Made by a program: the position numbers and the translations under genes
DNA from: Undaria pinnatifida
Lineage: Eukaryota > Sar > Phaeophyceae > Laminariales > Alariaceae
DNA: 64,000 bases
NCBI GenBank assembly: GCA_012845835.1
Contig: JABAKD010000002.1
Location: forward strand, 12,069,120 to 12,133,119
Reading direction: 5' to 3'
Part shown: one piece after another, positions 37,401 to 44,375 of the stretch
Numbering within the stretch: position 1 is the first letter of the stretch
How the letters are laid out: the number at the start of each line of letters is the position of its first letter
The notes under the pieces: generated by a model
Database searches by the model: none
What the model saw: only the letters and a program-made list of their open reading frames with translations
Told to the model about the DNA's origin: nothing

Positions 37401-40400
37401 TTATTTTTTCTTGAGACTCCTCACGTTACAGGCTACAGTGGGGGGAGGGGGAAAGGGAGGAAGGGGGGAGGGGCGGAAGGGGGAGCGTCATACCCAAGAG
37501 ACTGAAGTCTGGGTTTGGCCATCATCGTATTGAAAGTTGTGGGCCTTCTAATAGCCGTCACAAGATAGCATAAGACCGCCCTGACTTCTTCGCCATGTTG
37601 CGTTCTCTCCCAGGTGCCATTGATGATGGACGTGATACCCTCTGTTAGCCCAATGCCGTCCTTAGCCAGTTCCTAGGGTCTGCTAGTATGACATTTTTCT
37701 TTCTTTTCTTTTTCTATTTCTTTTTTCTTTTTTCTCTTTTCTTTCCTTGCTTTCTTGTCTTGTCTTTTCTTGCTCTTCTTGTCTTTTTCTTCTCTTTGCT
37801 TGCCTTTTTCGTCTTGTTTCGTTTTTCTTCTCTTTTCTTTCCTTTCCTTTATCTTCTTTTCTTTTCTTTGTTTCTTTTTCTCCAATTGACTTATGCCTGT
37901 CGTGCGTATGCGTAGTGATAGATACTACGTGTAATATATACGCGGTAGTTTTCCTTGGGTGGCAATCGGAATATTTGGTTTCTCCAGGCGCGAGTAGTGA
38001 GACATATGCACCGGCCTGGACCTGGCACATCGTAGACTGACTCCCGATTTCACTTTTATATGTTTCTGGTGGAGGCATGAATTGCGTCAGCTGTGATATA
38101 TGCGTGTACCACCTTGGGTTGTGTGTGTTTTTCCCTGGGGTATTCCTCAGCTCCAGAGTGACTGGAACCTGTCCTGTGACCACGGACTTGATTATGCGAG
38201 TTAATGTGAGAACAACAACAACAACAACAACTGTCATATTGTAGTATCATTGTAGTAACTCTAGTATCATACCCCCTTCCTTCGCAACGGGTCTAAGGCA
38301 CTCGCACCAGGGACTCCGTCCCTCACTGACCAAAAGCAAAAAAACGGCATTACGCGCGATTTGCTTCCCGCATCGTAGCGAGACCCATTGCATTGCGGAT
38401 TCTTCGTATTGCAAAATGAAACCATTAAGAACCAGCACGAGACCTTCAAGACCCCAAAGGAACACAGACGGGGGGGGAATAACTCGCGCGAGTGACCCCG
38501 AGCCACCGCCAAAAAAAAAGTCCCCCCGGGGACTGATTCTACGATAACCCCCCCCCCAAACACCAGCGATTTCCTTCAACGAACGTTTCATGGCTGATCG
38601 ACACGAGGAAGGATGCTATAAAAAATAGATCGTCACATATTTTCTCTTGTTTGCAAAAAGGACTAGTACTACTAATGATCGTACGATGACGTCGGGGCGG
38701 CAAGGGGCACCGTAATTAATGAGATACGGCCGGGAGTCGATTTCACAACCGGCGATTTCGTTAAATAAAAGTTGGCGGGGGGCTGCCGCAGAACAACCTC
38801 ACAAATGACCCCCCCCCCCTACCTACAGTATAGCCAGTAGCCACTAGCCAAGGTCAGCGATGCTACGTATGTATCCCTCACCCAACGACGTATTTTGATT
38901 AAGCTGAAACTGCAACCCGATGGCCAACACCCATACTCTATCAAATAGATACAGAAAACGTTCAGCTTGAAGCAGAAGCAGAAGCAGAATCAAATTTCGA
39001 CGATTCTGGGTCAATGATACCCGTGCTTCAGAACACGTATTTGCCAACATGTTTTGTACCTTAATACCTCTATCGGGTGTACCTTGATACCTCTATCGGG
39101 TGTACCTTGATACCTCTATCGGGTGTACCTTGATACCTCTATCGGGTGTACCTTGATATCTCTATCGGGTGTACCTTAATACCTCCATCGGGTGTGCCTT
39201 GATACCTCTATCGGGTGTACCTTGATACCTCTATCGGGTGTACCTTAATATCTCTATCGGATGTACCTTGATACCTCTATCGGGTGTACCTTGATACCTC
39301 TATCGGGTGTACCTTGATACCTCTATCGGGTGTACCTTGATATCTCTATCGGGTGTACCTTGATACCTCTATCGGGTGTACCTTGATACCTCTATCGGGT
39401 GTACCTTGATACCTCTATCGGGTGTGCCTTAATACCTCTATCGGATGTACCTTGATACCTCTATCGGGTGTACCTTGATACCTCTATCGGGTGTACCTTG
39501 ATACCTCTATCGGGTGTACCTTAATACCTCTATCGGGTGTACCTTGATACCTCTATCGGTTGTACCTTAATACCTCTATCGGGTGTGCCTTAATACCTCT
39601 ATCGGGTGTACCTTGATACCTCTATCGGGTGTACCTTGATACCTCTATCGGGTGTACCTTGATATCTCTATCGGGTGTACCTTGATACCTCTATCGGGTG
39701 TACCTTGATACCTCTATCGGGTGTACCTTAATATCTCTATCGGGTGTACCTTGATACCTCTATCGGGTGTACCTTGATACCTCTATCGGGTGTACCTTAA
39801 TACCTCTATCGGATGTACCTTGATACCTCTATCGGGTGTACCTTGATACCTCTATCGGGTGTACCTTGATACCTCTATCGGTTGTACCTTAATACCTCTA
39901 TCGGGTGTGCCTTGATACCTCTATCGTGTCGCAGCACGCGTGAATCATGTTGCTTCGTATGTTTTGTTTTAGGGGAACGGCATTTTGGAAGGGAAAAAAA
40001 ACGCGCCCCCCTCCCGGCAACTAACTGCGGCTGCTGCTATTGCAGAGCTTACCGTCAAATCGGTTTGTTTCGGTGGGTGGCTTACCCGCCGTCTCTTGCC
40101 CTTCGTTCGGACATGTGTACCTGCTAAAATCAATTCCAACAACACCAAAGGTGGCGGATGACGCAGGGTCGGGAGTGGCCCACTCCAACATGGGTCTTTG
40201 CTACGGCATGCTGGGGGACTACAAGAGGGCCGCAAAGCACCATCAAGAGGCACTCAAAGCGGCCCTTCGCATCCAGGTTCGCCACCCTCGCGACTAAAAA
40301 CATCGACTAACAGAGCCATTCGAAAATCAAAACGTTCCCCCCCTCCCCCCATCCACCCCAAGTGTTCGAGATGTCTTCAAACGGATGCATGGTCAACGGT

Positions 40401-43400
40401 CAAATTATGTGATAAATGATATGATGGCAAGCAACAAATGAATACCCCCCCCGCGCGCGCCTACCTCCCGCCCCCGCCCCCGCCCCCCCCGCCCTCCCCC
40501 CCTGACCTCCCGCTCTTCCTCCCCGCTCTCCTCCCCCCCCTCCCCTTCCCCTCCTGCCCCACCCTCCCCATTCGGGGCTCTCCTCCTCCCTTCCCCCCCC
40601 CTCTCCACCCGTTCCCCCCCTCTCTCTCATCGCCCCCTCCCCCCCCCCCCGTCCCCGTCTGTACAAACAGAGCGTTAGCGCGCAGAGCGTGGCTGTGGGC
40701 AATCTGGGAACCCTAGCTATGCGGCAAGGCAATGACAGGCAGACAGCAGCAGCCTGTTTAGAGCAATACTTGCAGTTGGTGCAGCAGTTGGGAGACTGGC
40801 AGGGGGAGATTACCGCATGGTCGAAGATGGCCCAACTTGCAGCAGAGGGGAAGGGGGGTAAGTTCGTGTCAAGGTCTCCTTGTTTCTCATCTCACTTTCG
40901 AGTCATCCCACGGTAGGGGTTGCAGTTGTATGATTGCGCCCAAAAAGTCCCTGGGCGATTGAGTTCATCATGCGAGGAACTGCCGGTCAATGAAGAAATT
41001 TCACGAGTACATTTTATTTTAGGACTAAGGCATAGAAGCTTGGTCGGGTTGTGCGAACGAACGAACGCCTTCGAAGTCATTCTTCGGGTGAGATATTGAT
41101 TTCCTCATGTGAGGAGCTCAGGGACTAATCTGATCATGCTGCAACCCCTACCGTGGGATGGCTCTTTCTTTTAATATCCCAGCTTTGGACAAGCCGTGTT
41201 CGCAGATCTCGCCCCCCCAACCCCCCCCCCCGGGTACGTGCCTTCGTATTTATCGCGCAGAGGGTTGAGCATGCCCACTGCTCGTGGTTTTTCATCGAGT
41301 TTTCTTGCTAGGGCACGTGCTCTCGCGCTCTTCGGGCGAGTCAATCTTTGCACAAGAAAACCTCCCTACGCCCTCGGGGAGGCACGAGCTCGCGAAATCG
41401 ACGATTAGCAGTTACGATTTTCGTACCACTAAACCACCGGCGACGCCGGTCTATATAGCCCCCCAATACGTAGTTTTTTCGACCTAGGCGCAGCTCCAAG
41501 AAAGCTGGTTGATAGCTGATAGTATATACAGTAGTGCGATGTACAAGTCTAGCTCCTCTGCGAATTCGAGGATTTTCAGCCATTGTGGTGCTGTTGTAGT
41601 GCTATTGTAGTGCAGCAGCCTCACTGAGAGGCTGGCGCGGGGTGTAGATTGGCGCGTGGTCGAAGACGGCCGAAATCGACCACCGACGCGTGCTACGGTA
41701 GAGGTGCGCCGTTTTGTTTTTCAGAGGTTCCTTAATCTTGAGAGCTTAAGACCCCTTTCAAAAACTGATTTGGACAAAACTAAAACTGCTACCCGATGAA
41801 AAAGCTCATGGCCTAGGTACACACGACAAATCATGCCAAAAAAAGAAAAATGCCGTATTTTTATTTTTGTTCCGACGATAGTATAGTATTATTAGTAGGT
41901 TAAGGAGCCCCGTCATTCGGAAACCATTTTCGTCAAAAAAAGGTATACCTACCATATACCTCTATCGTGTAGCACGCGTCCGCTGCGGTAGCAGAGGCGG
42001 AAGGGCGTGTGTATAGCTGTATATGGACAGCCTCCTGCCGCAATAAAATGTTTACGACTAGAACCCAGCACAGTCAAAAATTTTTATAGCCCAGACACTC
42101 TGCAAAAAAAAACGAGAAAACAAAGAACGAAAAATGAAAAAAAAAGAAGGAAATCTGCATGTGCATGAGTGTGCACCAGGCAAACTCCCCCGCGCTGTGT
42201 ACCTGCTCTACTGTTGACCTAAAAACGTCGATCTATCCCATCCACCTGCTGCTGCGTAGTCGCTCCGCCTTTCTCCCATTGCGCGTCCATAATCTACCTT
42301 CCATTACTCTTTAAACCCTAAGCCGTCTTGTTTTAAGACCTTAGGTTGTGTAGACAATATCGGTTAACTTGCTTCCGGTCACCGAGTGAATGAACATCCT
42401 CTAATACTTTGATAATAAATGGCATCACCACCTATTAATAATCGGTTAACTTTTAACTAGTGTCTCACCGAACTAACACCCTCGAATACCTTCACAGCGT
42501 CCTCTGATGATTCCGCGGAGCATGATGATGTGATGGGGCGGGGAGATGGGCTCCCGGGGGGGGCGCGCGGGAGGGATGCCGTGGCGCGGTCTCTGAGATG
42601 CTTCGAGAGAGCGGCCGCCTTGGCTAAAACTCACATGGAGGTAAGACAGTTGTCATACACACTACCGATCCTCTCATAAGAAAGCCCCCCCACGAGAAAC
42701 TCAGCTTCAATTTTTTGGCAAAAAAATAAGCAAAAAGGGGATTTCAACAATAAAAATATTGTATCGGTTGTGTGGTACTAAAGCTTTTTGTAAACTACGA
42801 ACATCTCTTCTCAAAACAAGAACTTTAGCCCGGGCTCCAACAACAAAAGTTTCTTATTTTGTGGGCCGGTGTTCTAGTAAAACATCAACAGTGACTAAGC
42901 CGCCTTGGCTAACAGTCACACGGAGGTGAGGTAGTTGTTATGCAGCAGTATCGATATCTCGCCCTTTCCCAAAGGACAGAGCTCCAGAAGAAACTCAGCC
43001 CGAAAAATCCGGGAAAATAAGTAGGGTCTTTCTTAAGCTGTGTGCTTTTAGTGGTGAGTGACACAACTTGACACTGCGATAGAGGCGACGCTCAACTTTT
43101 TTTCAGGGGAGCCCTCTTCGTTTGAGGATAGTCTCTACACTATTTGTACACCTCACTCGCAAACGGAGTTTGAGTAAATTGAAAATGTGCCTTGTTTGTG
43201 TTGTTTGTGTTGCTTGTGATGAACAAAACCATGGCCTAGGCATACAACAACAAAAAAAAGCTACGAAATTCCGATAAATTTGGGTTAAAAGACTCCGTCA
43301 TTCCAGAAAAAAGACACTACTAGAAAAAAAAATGCCATCTATATATCGTAGCACGCGAGCGTCTTAGCTTAACCTTTTTCTCTCAGGTGAGCACGCTGAA

Positions 43401-43969
43401 GCGACTGCATTGCGACATAGACCTCGTTCAAGGACACGCTTCCATGGAAAACCGATTTCGCCTGTCTTCTTTAACCTAATGTTTACTGGTATGTCTTAAC
43501 CCTCAACCTGCCTTCCTTTTCTTCTTACTCTGTCTTTCTGAACCTGTCTTTCTTATGCCCTGTCTTTCTCATGCCCTGTCATTCTTGTGCCCTGTCTTTC
43601 TTATGCCCTGTCTTTCTTAACCTTTCTTTACTCACCTACAGTGTCCTTAATATAACCTGTCTTTAAGAATCTGCATTCATTGGCCTTTCTTCACGAACCT
43701 GTCTTTAGTTTAACCTGTCTTTAATAATCTGCGTTTCTGAACGTTTTTTTCTTAACGTAGAGCTTTGTTTCTTAATTTTACCATTTGTTGTTTTTTAAAC
43801 GTAACCTTTGTCTTTTATTTTGACCCTTGCTGCTTAACCCATCTTTTGTTGGCAGGTGAGCACGTTGAAGCGACTGCACTGCGACATGGGCCTGGTTCAA
43901 GGAAACGCAACGATGGACGACTACTTTGGAGCTCTGAGAGGGATCCCTCCCAACAGCCAGACGGCATAA
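22365..43969 (+). CDS. Tetratricopeptide-repeat (TPR) protein gene, 10 exons
   Basis: Exons 22365-22455, 23151-23524, 24116-24201, 30384-30506, 31321-31414, 33820-33897, 40151-40276, 40686-40857, 42498-42640 and 43856-43969 total 1401 bases and join without a phase conflict into about 466 residues plus a stop. Residues 1-180 are acidic and low-complexity. From about 185 on the protein is a TPR superhelix, with helix pairs such as HSNMGLCYGMLGDYKRAAKH (exon 7) and AVGNLGTLAMRQGNDRQTAA (exon 8). The pattern, with about 40 residues per repeat and LGD-like turns, recalls LGN/Pins, rapsyn or TTC-type scaffolds; no orthologue is claimed and the binding partner is unknown. Introns reach 6.3 kb and carry most of the window's repeats. 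Exon 1 is the least certain part. Confidence 0.82.
23151..23524 (+). CDS. TPR gene exon 2: acidic, low-complexity region
   Basis: The exon is open over 374 bases between ACGACAG and AAG|GTAAAA. It encodes the acidic stretch DTADLGPEPSDESIELGENT, then a His/Asn/Asp/Tyr tract (about residues 71-97) made by a CAN/GAN-like microsatellite at 23262-23350, then a Pro/Arg-rich segment (PPSPVRRCPSSSGGHHPRKF). It is probably disordered. The repeat is also open in other frames, so coding rests on the splice sites, the phase and the flanking acidic codons. Confidence 0.65.
23910..23998 (+). repeat. C-rich tract upstream of TPR exon 3
   Basis: Nearly pure C with T/A interruptions, ending about 115 bases before the acceptor at 24115. 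Confidence 0.85.
24116..24201 (+). CDS. TPR gene exon 3
   Basis: The acceptor CTGCACGCAG (24106-24115) follows a T-rich stretch, and the donor is a perfect GTGAGT at 24202. The phase-0 product starts ASAFSPGAFTMRKYDVPAHG and ends DFSV plus a split Gly. It leads into the first TPR helix in exon 4. An (ATTC)n microsatellite begins about 25 bases after the donor. Confidence 0.7.
24228..24455 (+). repeat. (ATTC)n microsatellite
   Basis: About 55 units of ATTC/CATT with a few C and A variants, starting about 25 bases after the exon 3 donor. Frames through it (Ser-Ile-His repeats) are artefacts. Confidence 0.95.
24535..24610 (+). repeat. GATCATATA 9-base tandem repeat
   Basis: About seven units; a few more occur at 24870-24893. 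A MITE sits between the two parts, so it probably inserted into the array. Confidence 0.8.
24623..24867. mobile_element. 245-base MITE with TA target duplication
   Basis: 24623-24653 and 24837-24867 are reverse complements at 28 of 31 positions (CGGAGATCCAYTGTTAACAG), with TA on both sides. Tc1/mariner-type non-autonomous element in TPR intron 3. Confidence 0.75.
25632..25870 (-). mobile_element. MITE family D, copy 1
   Basis: Ends CTACGGTAGTCCC and GGGGGGCTATCGTAG are inverted repeats. The interior (GATGACGTCGGGG, AAACCGGCGA, AACGTTTCATGGCTG on the other strand) matches 38540-38810 and 62945-63205. Confidence 0.65.
26070..26186 (+). repeat. 16-base tandem repeat ACCGGTTTCTTAACAC
   Basis: About seven degenerate units. 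It lies 400 bases before the larger 16-base array and shares its GGTTTCT core. Confidence 0.75.
26550..27215 (+). mobile_element. MITE copy enlarged by an internal satellite
   Basis: It begins CTCGTGCTACGATTATCATA and continues GGGCTCCTTAACCCAAAATT and TAGGCCACATGAGATTTTTC, as in other copies of the GACGCGTGCTACG family. The normal single GGTTTCTGAATGACGG is replaced by the 28-unit array at 26590-27037. Confidence 0.65.
26590..27037 (+). repeat. 28 exact copies of GGTTTCTGAATTTGAC
   Basis: 448 bases equal 28 units of 16 without an interruption that I can see. The uniformity indicates recent expansion. Because 16 is not a multiple of 3, several frames stay open and give spurious 16-residue repeats on the - strand. 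Confidence 0.95.
27394..28237. mobile_element. TA-flanked inverted-repeat transposon (pogo/Tc1-like ends), 844 bp
   Basis: TA|CAGTCGACCCCGCTTTAAAG and CTTTAAAGCGGGGACGACTG|TA pair at 23 of 24 bases through the adjoining GACAC. A second inner pair (GTGTCTTTAACGCGGGG) nests inside. CAG ends plus a TA duplication fit a pogo/Tigger-like element; no transposase frame remains. It sits in TPR intron 3. Confidence 0.7.
29105..29335 (+). repeat. C-rich tract in TPR intron 3
   Basis: CCCCAACC/CCCACC-type sequence upstream of the decayed exon 4 edge. A second block follows at 29430-29605. Confidence 0.85.
29338..29420 (+). pseudogene. Decayed copy of the exon 4 5' edge
   Basis: GCGACTACCGTAATATGGTG followed by GTTTTCGAGCCAGAGATAAG matches the bases around the exon 4 acceptor (30357-30410). 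In-frame stops and the missing TPR helix show it is not coding. Like the real exon it follows a C-rich tract (29105-29335). Confidence 0.6.
29610..30112 (+). mobile_element. Family B repeat, full-length copy
   Basis: About 500 bases from GGTTGGCGTCGGTTGGCAAC to CACAAACTGAGTACAC, including an internal T-run at 29690-29711. An inverted full copy lies at 36222-36735. It runs directly into the poly-C tract before exon 4. Confidence 0.75.
30103..30345 (+). repeat. C-rich tract upstream of TPR exon 4
   Basis: About 240 bases, overwhelmingly C, ending in an A-rich stretch about 40 bases before the acceptor. Confidence 0.9.
30384..30506 (+). CDS. TPR gene exon 4: first TPR unit
   Basis: The acceptor GCATTTTCGAG (to 30383) gives the phase required by exon 3, and the donor GTAAGA at 30507 is near-consensus. 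The product QRSGRQEMEKLAHYSAGVTM then DSMGHYGKALESYRRFLAVC is a textbook TPR unit (G-Y-x2-A-L-x2-Y). The acceptor has little pyrimidine next to it, but a C-rich tract ends about 45 bases upstream. Both edges of this exon have diverged copies nearby. Confidence 0.8.
30511..30775 (+). pseudogene. About five degenerate tandem copies of the exon 4 3' edge and donor
   Basis: The last ~45 bases of exon 4 with GTAAGAAA recur at roughly 50-base spacing (motifs GGCGCTGGAAAGTTACAGGA, TCGCCGTG, AAGAAACC). Several keep a donor-like CGAGTAAGAAA or CCAAGAAA. The array is confined to the start of intron 4 and keeps no continuous reading frame. Confidence 0.65.
31050..31320 (+). repeat. C-rich tract running into the TPR exon 5 acceptor
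   Basis: It contains a 25-base fragment of the family B end (GGCCATGCACAAACTGAGTA at 31209-31228) and ends in TCCCATTTAG. Confidence 0.9.
31321..31414 (+). CDS. TPR gene exon 5
   Basis: The acceptor CTCCCATTTAG (to 31320) ends 270 bases of C-rich sequence; the donor is CAG|GTGTGT. One base completes the Lys split across the intron, then ALSDTAIQGVCHNCMGVDFM and LLACPPGSNIQ follow. This is TPR-like helix A (HN-x-MGV). Confidence 0.72.
31810..31925 (+). repeat. 48-base repeat GAAGAGTAGGGTGTTTGCGATG
   Basis: Two units here and two at 33085-33180; no gene recognised in either. Confidence 0.6.
32695..32962 (-). mobile_element. Diverged copy of the 265-base MITE at 40900
   Basis: GAGTCATCTCACGGTCTAGG and CCCTAACGTAGGATGGCTC are weak inverted ends. 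The interior (AAAAAGTCCCTGG, CACGAGTACAT, GGACTAAGGCATAGAAGCTT) matches. Internal pieces also occur at 25905-26040 and 35535-35700. Confidence 0.6.
33762..33813 (+). repeat. 13-base repeat abutting the TPR exon 6 acceptor
   Basis: Four units of GATTCGACGGTTT, the last reading into GCCCAG. Confidence 0.8.
33820..33897 (+). CDS. TPR gene exon 6
   Basis: A 26-codon phase-0 exon between GTTTGCCCAG and AAG|GTAAAA. It encodes EKAGGLPPRSVSYLESALKH then HEAHLK, a TPR helix B. Four copies of a 13-base repeat (GATTCGACGGTTT-like) abut the acceptor at 33762-33813. Confidence 0.72.
34787..35030 (+). mobile_element. Dispersed repeat family C, copy 2
   Basis: It matches 6885-7115 nearly throughout and ends GGGCAAGCAACAAATGAGTA followed by CCCCGCCCCCCCCC. 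Confidence 0.75.
35598..35625 (+). repeat. (CATCAA)n microsatellite
   Basis: ACATCAACATCAACATCAAC within a MITE remnant; about five units. Confidence 0.9.
36198..36735 (-). mobile_element. Family B repeat, inverted full-length copy with poly-C end
   Basis: On the - strand it runs from 36735 (TTGGCGTTGGTTGGCAACGG) to 36222 (GAACTGAGTAC) and then a pure C run (36221-36198). It matches 29610-30112, including the A/T-run at 36650. Confidence 0.75.
37117..37240 (+). repeat. 18-base tandem repeat GGATACCGCCTTATATAC
   Basis: Seven units with small changes. The open frames through it (VYKAVS on -, LYTDTA on +) are repeat artefacts. Confidence 0.9.
37690..37890 (+). repeat. T/C-rich tract
   Basis: TTTCTTTTC-type pyrimidine sequence over 200 bases in TPR intron 6. 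No splice product was recognised after it. Confidence 0.85.
38045..38231 (+). mobile_element. (CAA)n-tailed retroposon, copy 2
   Basis: Matches 18032-18242 and ends in GAGAACAACAACAACAACAA; truncated at its head. Confidence 0.65.
38540..38810 (+). mobile_element. MITE family D, copy 2
   Basis: CTACGATAACCCCC...AACGAACGTTTCATGGCTGA...GATGACGTCGGGGCGG...GGGGGGCTGCCGCAG. Copy 3 is at 62945-63205. Confidence 0.65.
39058..39925 (+). repeat. 23-base satellite, about 38 units
   Basis: The unit TACCTTGATACCTCTATCGGGTG varies at a few fixed positions (TTGA/TTAA, ACC/ATC, GGG/GGA/GGT, TACC/TGCC). The order of variants partly repeats every ~14 units. It ends about 225 bases before exon 7. It is not CRISPR: there are no unique spacers. 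Confidence 0.95.
40151..40276 (+). CDS. TPR gene exon 7: canonical TPR unit
   Basis: It encodes VADDAGSGVAHSNMGLCYGM then LGDYKRAAKHHQEALKAALR and IQ, a very clear TPR unit. The acceptor CACCAAAG at 40150 is weak in pyrimidines, but a branch-like GCTAAAAT lies 27 bases upstream. An alternative AG at 40045 in the same open frame would add 35 residues. The donor is CAG|GTTCGC. Phase 0 to phase 0. Confidence 0.82.
40440..40665 (+). repeat. C-rich tract upstream of TPR exon 8
   Basis: It starts at the GAATACC end of a family C fragment (40365-40445) and runs to the acceptor region at 40670. Confidence 0.9.
40686..40857 (+). CDS. TPR gene exon 8
   Basis: It encodes SVAVGNLGTLAMRQGNDRQT, then a helix-turn (QLVQQLGDWQGEITAWSKMA) and AAEGKG, with the LGD turn typical of LGN-like repeats. 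Two in-frame acceptors, 40670 and 40685, differ by five codons and could give NAGNAG-like variation. The donor is a perfect GTAAGT at 40858, leaving one base. Confidence 0.82.
40900..41164. mobile_element. 265-base MITE with 26-base terminal inverted repeats
   Basis: GAGTCATCCCACGGTAGGGG (40900 on) and its reverse complement ending at 41164 match at 25 of 26 positions. TTTC on both sides may be the target duplication. It sits 43 bases after the exon 8 donor. Confidence 0.75.
41180..41460 (-). mobile_element. tRNA-derived SINE, copy 2
   Basis: On the - strand the head carries A-box TGGTTTAGTGG (41436-41426) and a B-box-like GAGCTCGTGCCTC (41391-41379). The body matches 5885-6165 (TTTTCATCGAGTT, CTTTGCACAAGAAAA, ACAAGCCGTG). 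Confidence 0.6.
41685..41980. mobile_element. Complete 296-base MITE, GACGCGTGCTACG family
   Basis: Left GACGCGTGCTACGGTAGAGG pairs with right CCTCTATCGTGTAGCACGCG TC. A second inner pair (GGTTCCTTAA / TTAAGGAGCCCC) lies just inside. The core motif CATGGCCTAGGTACAC is shared by all copies. It lies in TPR intron 8. Confidence 0.7.
42498..42640 (+). CDS. TPR gene exon 9
   Basis: Acceptor ACCTTCACAG, donor GAG|GTAAGA. Two bases complete the Ala begun in exon 8. SSDDSAEHDDVMGRGDGLPG forms an acidic, Gly-rich loop; then RDAVARSLRCFERAAALAKT and HME make a TPR helix pair. There is no internal ATG-led frame of note; the exon is recognised from phase and helix pattern. Confidence 0.78.
42899..43022 (+). 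pseudogene. Decayed copy of the exon 9 3' edge and following intron
   Basis: GCCGCCTTGGCTAACAGTCA then CACGGAG|GTGAGG repeats the last 27 bases of exon 9 (42614-42640) with its donor. The following intron, including GAGAAACTCAGC and the A-rich stretch, is also repeated (42641-42735). The rest of exon 9 and any acceptor are absent. Confidence 0.65.
43387..43479 (+). CDS. Duplicated alternative terminal exon of the TPR gene
   Basis: After CTTTTTCTCTCAG (to 43386) the frame reads VSTLKRLHCDIDLVQGHASM then ENRFRLSSLT and TAA at 43477. It is a copy of exon 10 in the same phase, diverging after about 20 residues. Its acceptor has, if anything, the better pyrimidine tract. It may be a mutually exclusive last exon giving a different C-terminus, or a decayed duplicate that still looks open. 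Confidence 0.45.
   Translation: MSTLKRLHCDIDLVQGHASMENRFRLSSLT
43490..43850 (+). repeat. CCTGTCTTTCTTATG repeats between the two terminal exons
   Basis: About ten degenerate 17-20-base units form a long pyrimidine-rich tract that ends at the exon 10 acceptor. Confidence 0.75.
43856..43969 (+). CDS. TPR gene exon 10 (terminal)
   Basis: After TTGTTGGCAG it reads VSTLKRLHCDMGLVQGNATM then DDYFGALRGIPPNSQTA and TAA at 43967. Helix VSTLKRLHCDMG pairs with the end of exon 9. A duplicate of this exon lies 469 bases upstream. Confidence 0.8.
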   Translation: MSTLKRLHCDMGLVQGNATMDDYFGALRGIPPNSQTA

Positions 43970-44109
43970 GACTCTCAATAGCATGCCATATATAATCTAG
44001 TGGGTATATAGCACTTTCCGAGTTACGACGAAGGGAGGGGGCCGGAAAAAAGTGCAAAGATAATACTAATTAGTTTGGAGGCACACCATATAGCAACTGC
44101 TCTTATATA

Positions 44110-44375
44110 CAGTCGGTGCTGTCCACATAGCTCAGGGCTTAATGGTGTATATCTAGCTGACCGGATGATACCTCATTGGCTGTGATGTATATCTGTTTGA
44201 ACGCATGGCTCAATGGTTGTGCTGTATCTCCATCAGCTTGCTGACCACATAGCTCAGGGGAATTATTGTGTATCTCTGATCTAGCTGAGCGCATACGAGT
44301 AGCTCAGTGGCTATTATGGTGTATCTCTAGCTGACAGCATAGCTTGCAGTGGTAATTTGGTGGGTCTCTACTAAA
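44110..44375 (+). repeat. Degenerate ~60-base repeat with TAGCTCAGTGG
   Basis: Five units of CATAGCTCAGTGG-TATGGTGTATCTCTAGCTGA. TAGCTCAGTGG resembles a tRNA A-box, but no tRNA fold or B-box follows. Confidence 0.6.

Noticed and set aside
39058..39925. Regular 23-base array considered as CRISPR
   Set aside because: Head-to-tail repeat without spacers, in an intron of a eukaryotic gene.
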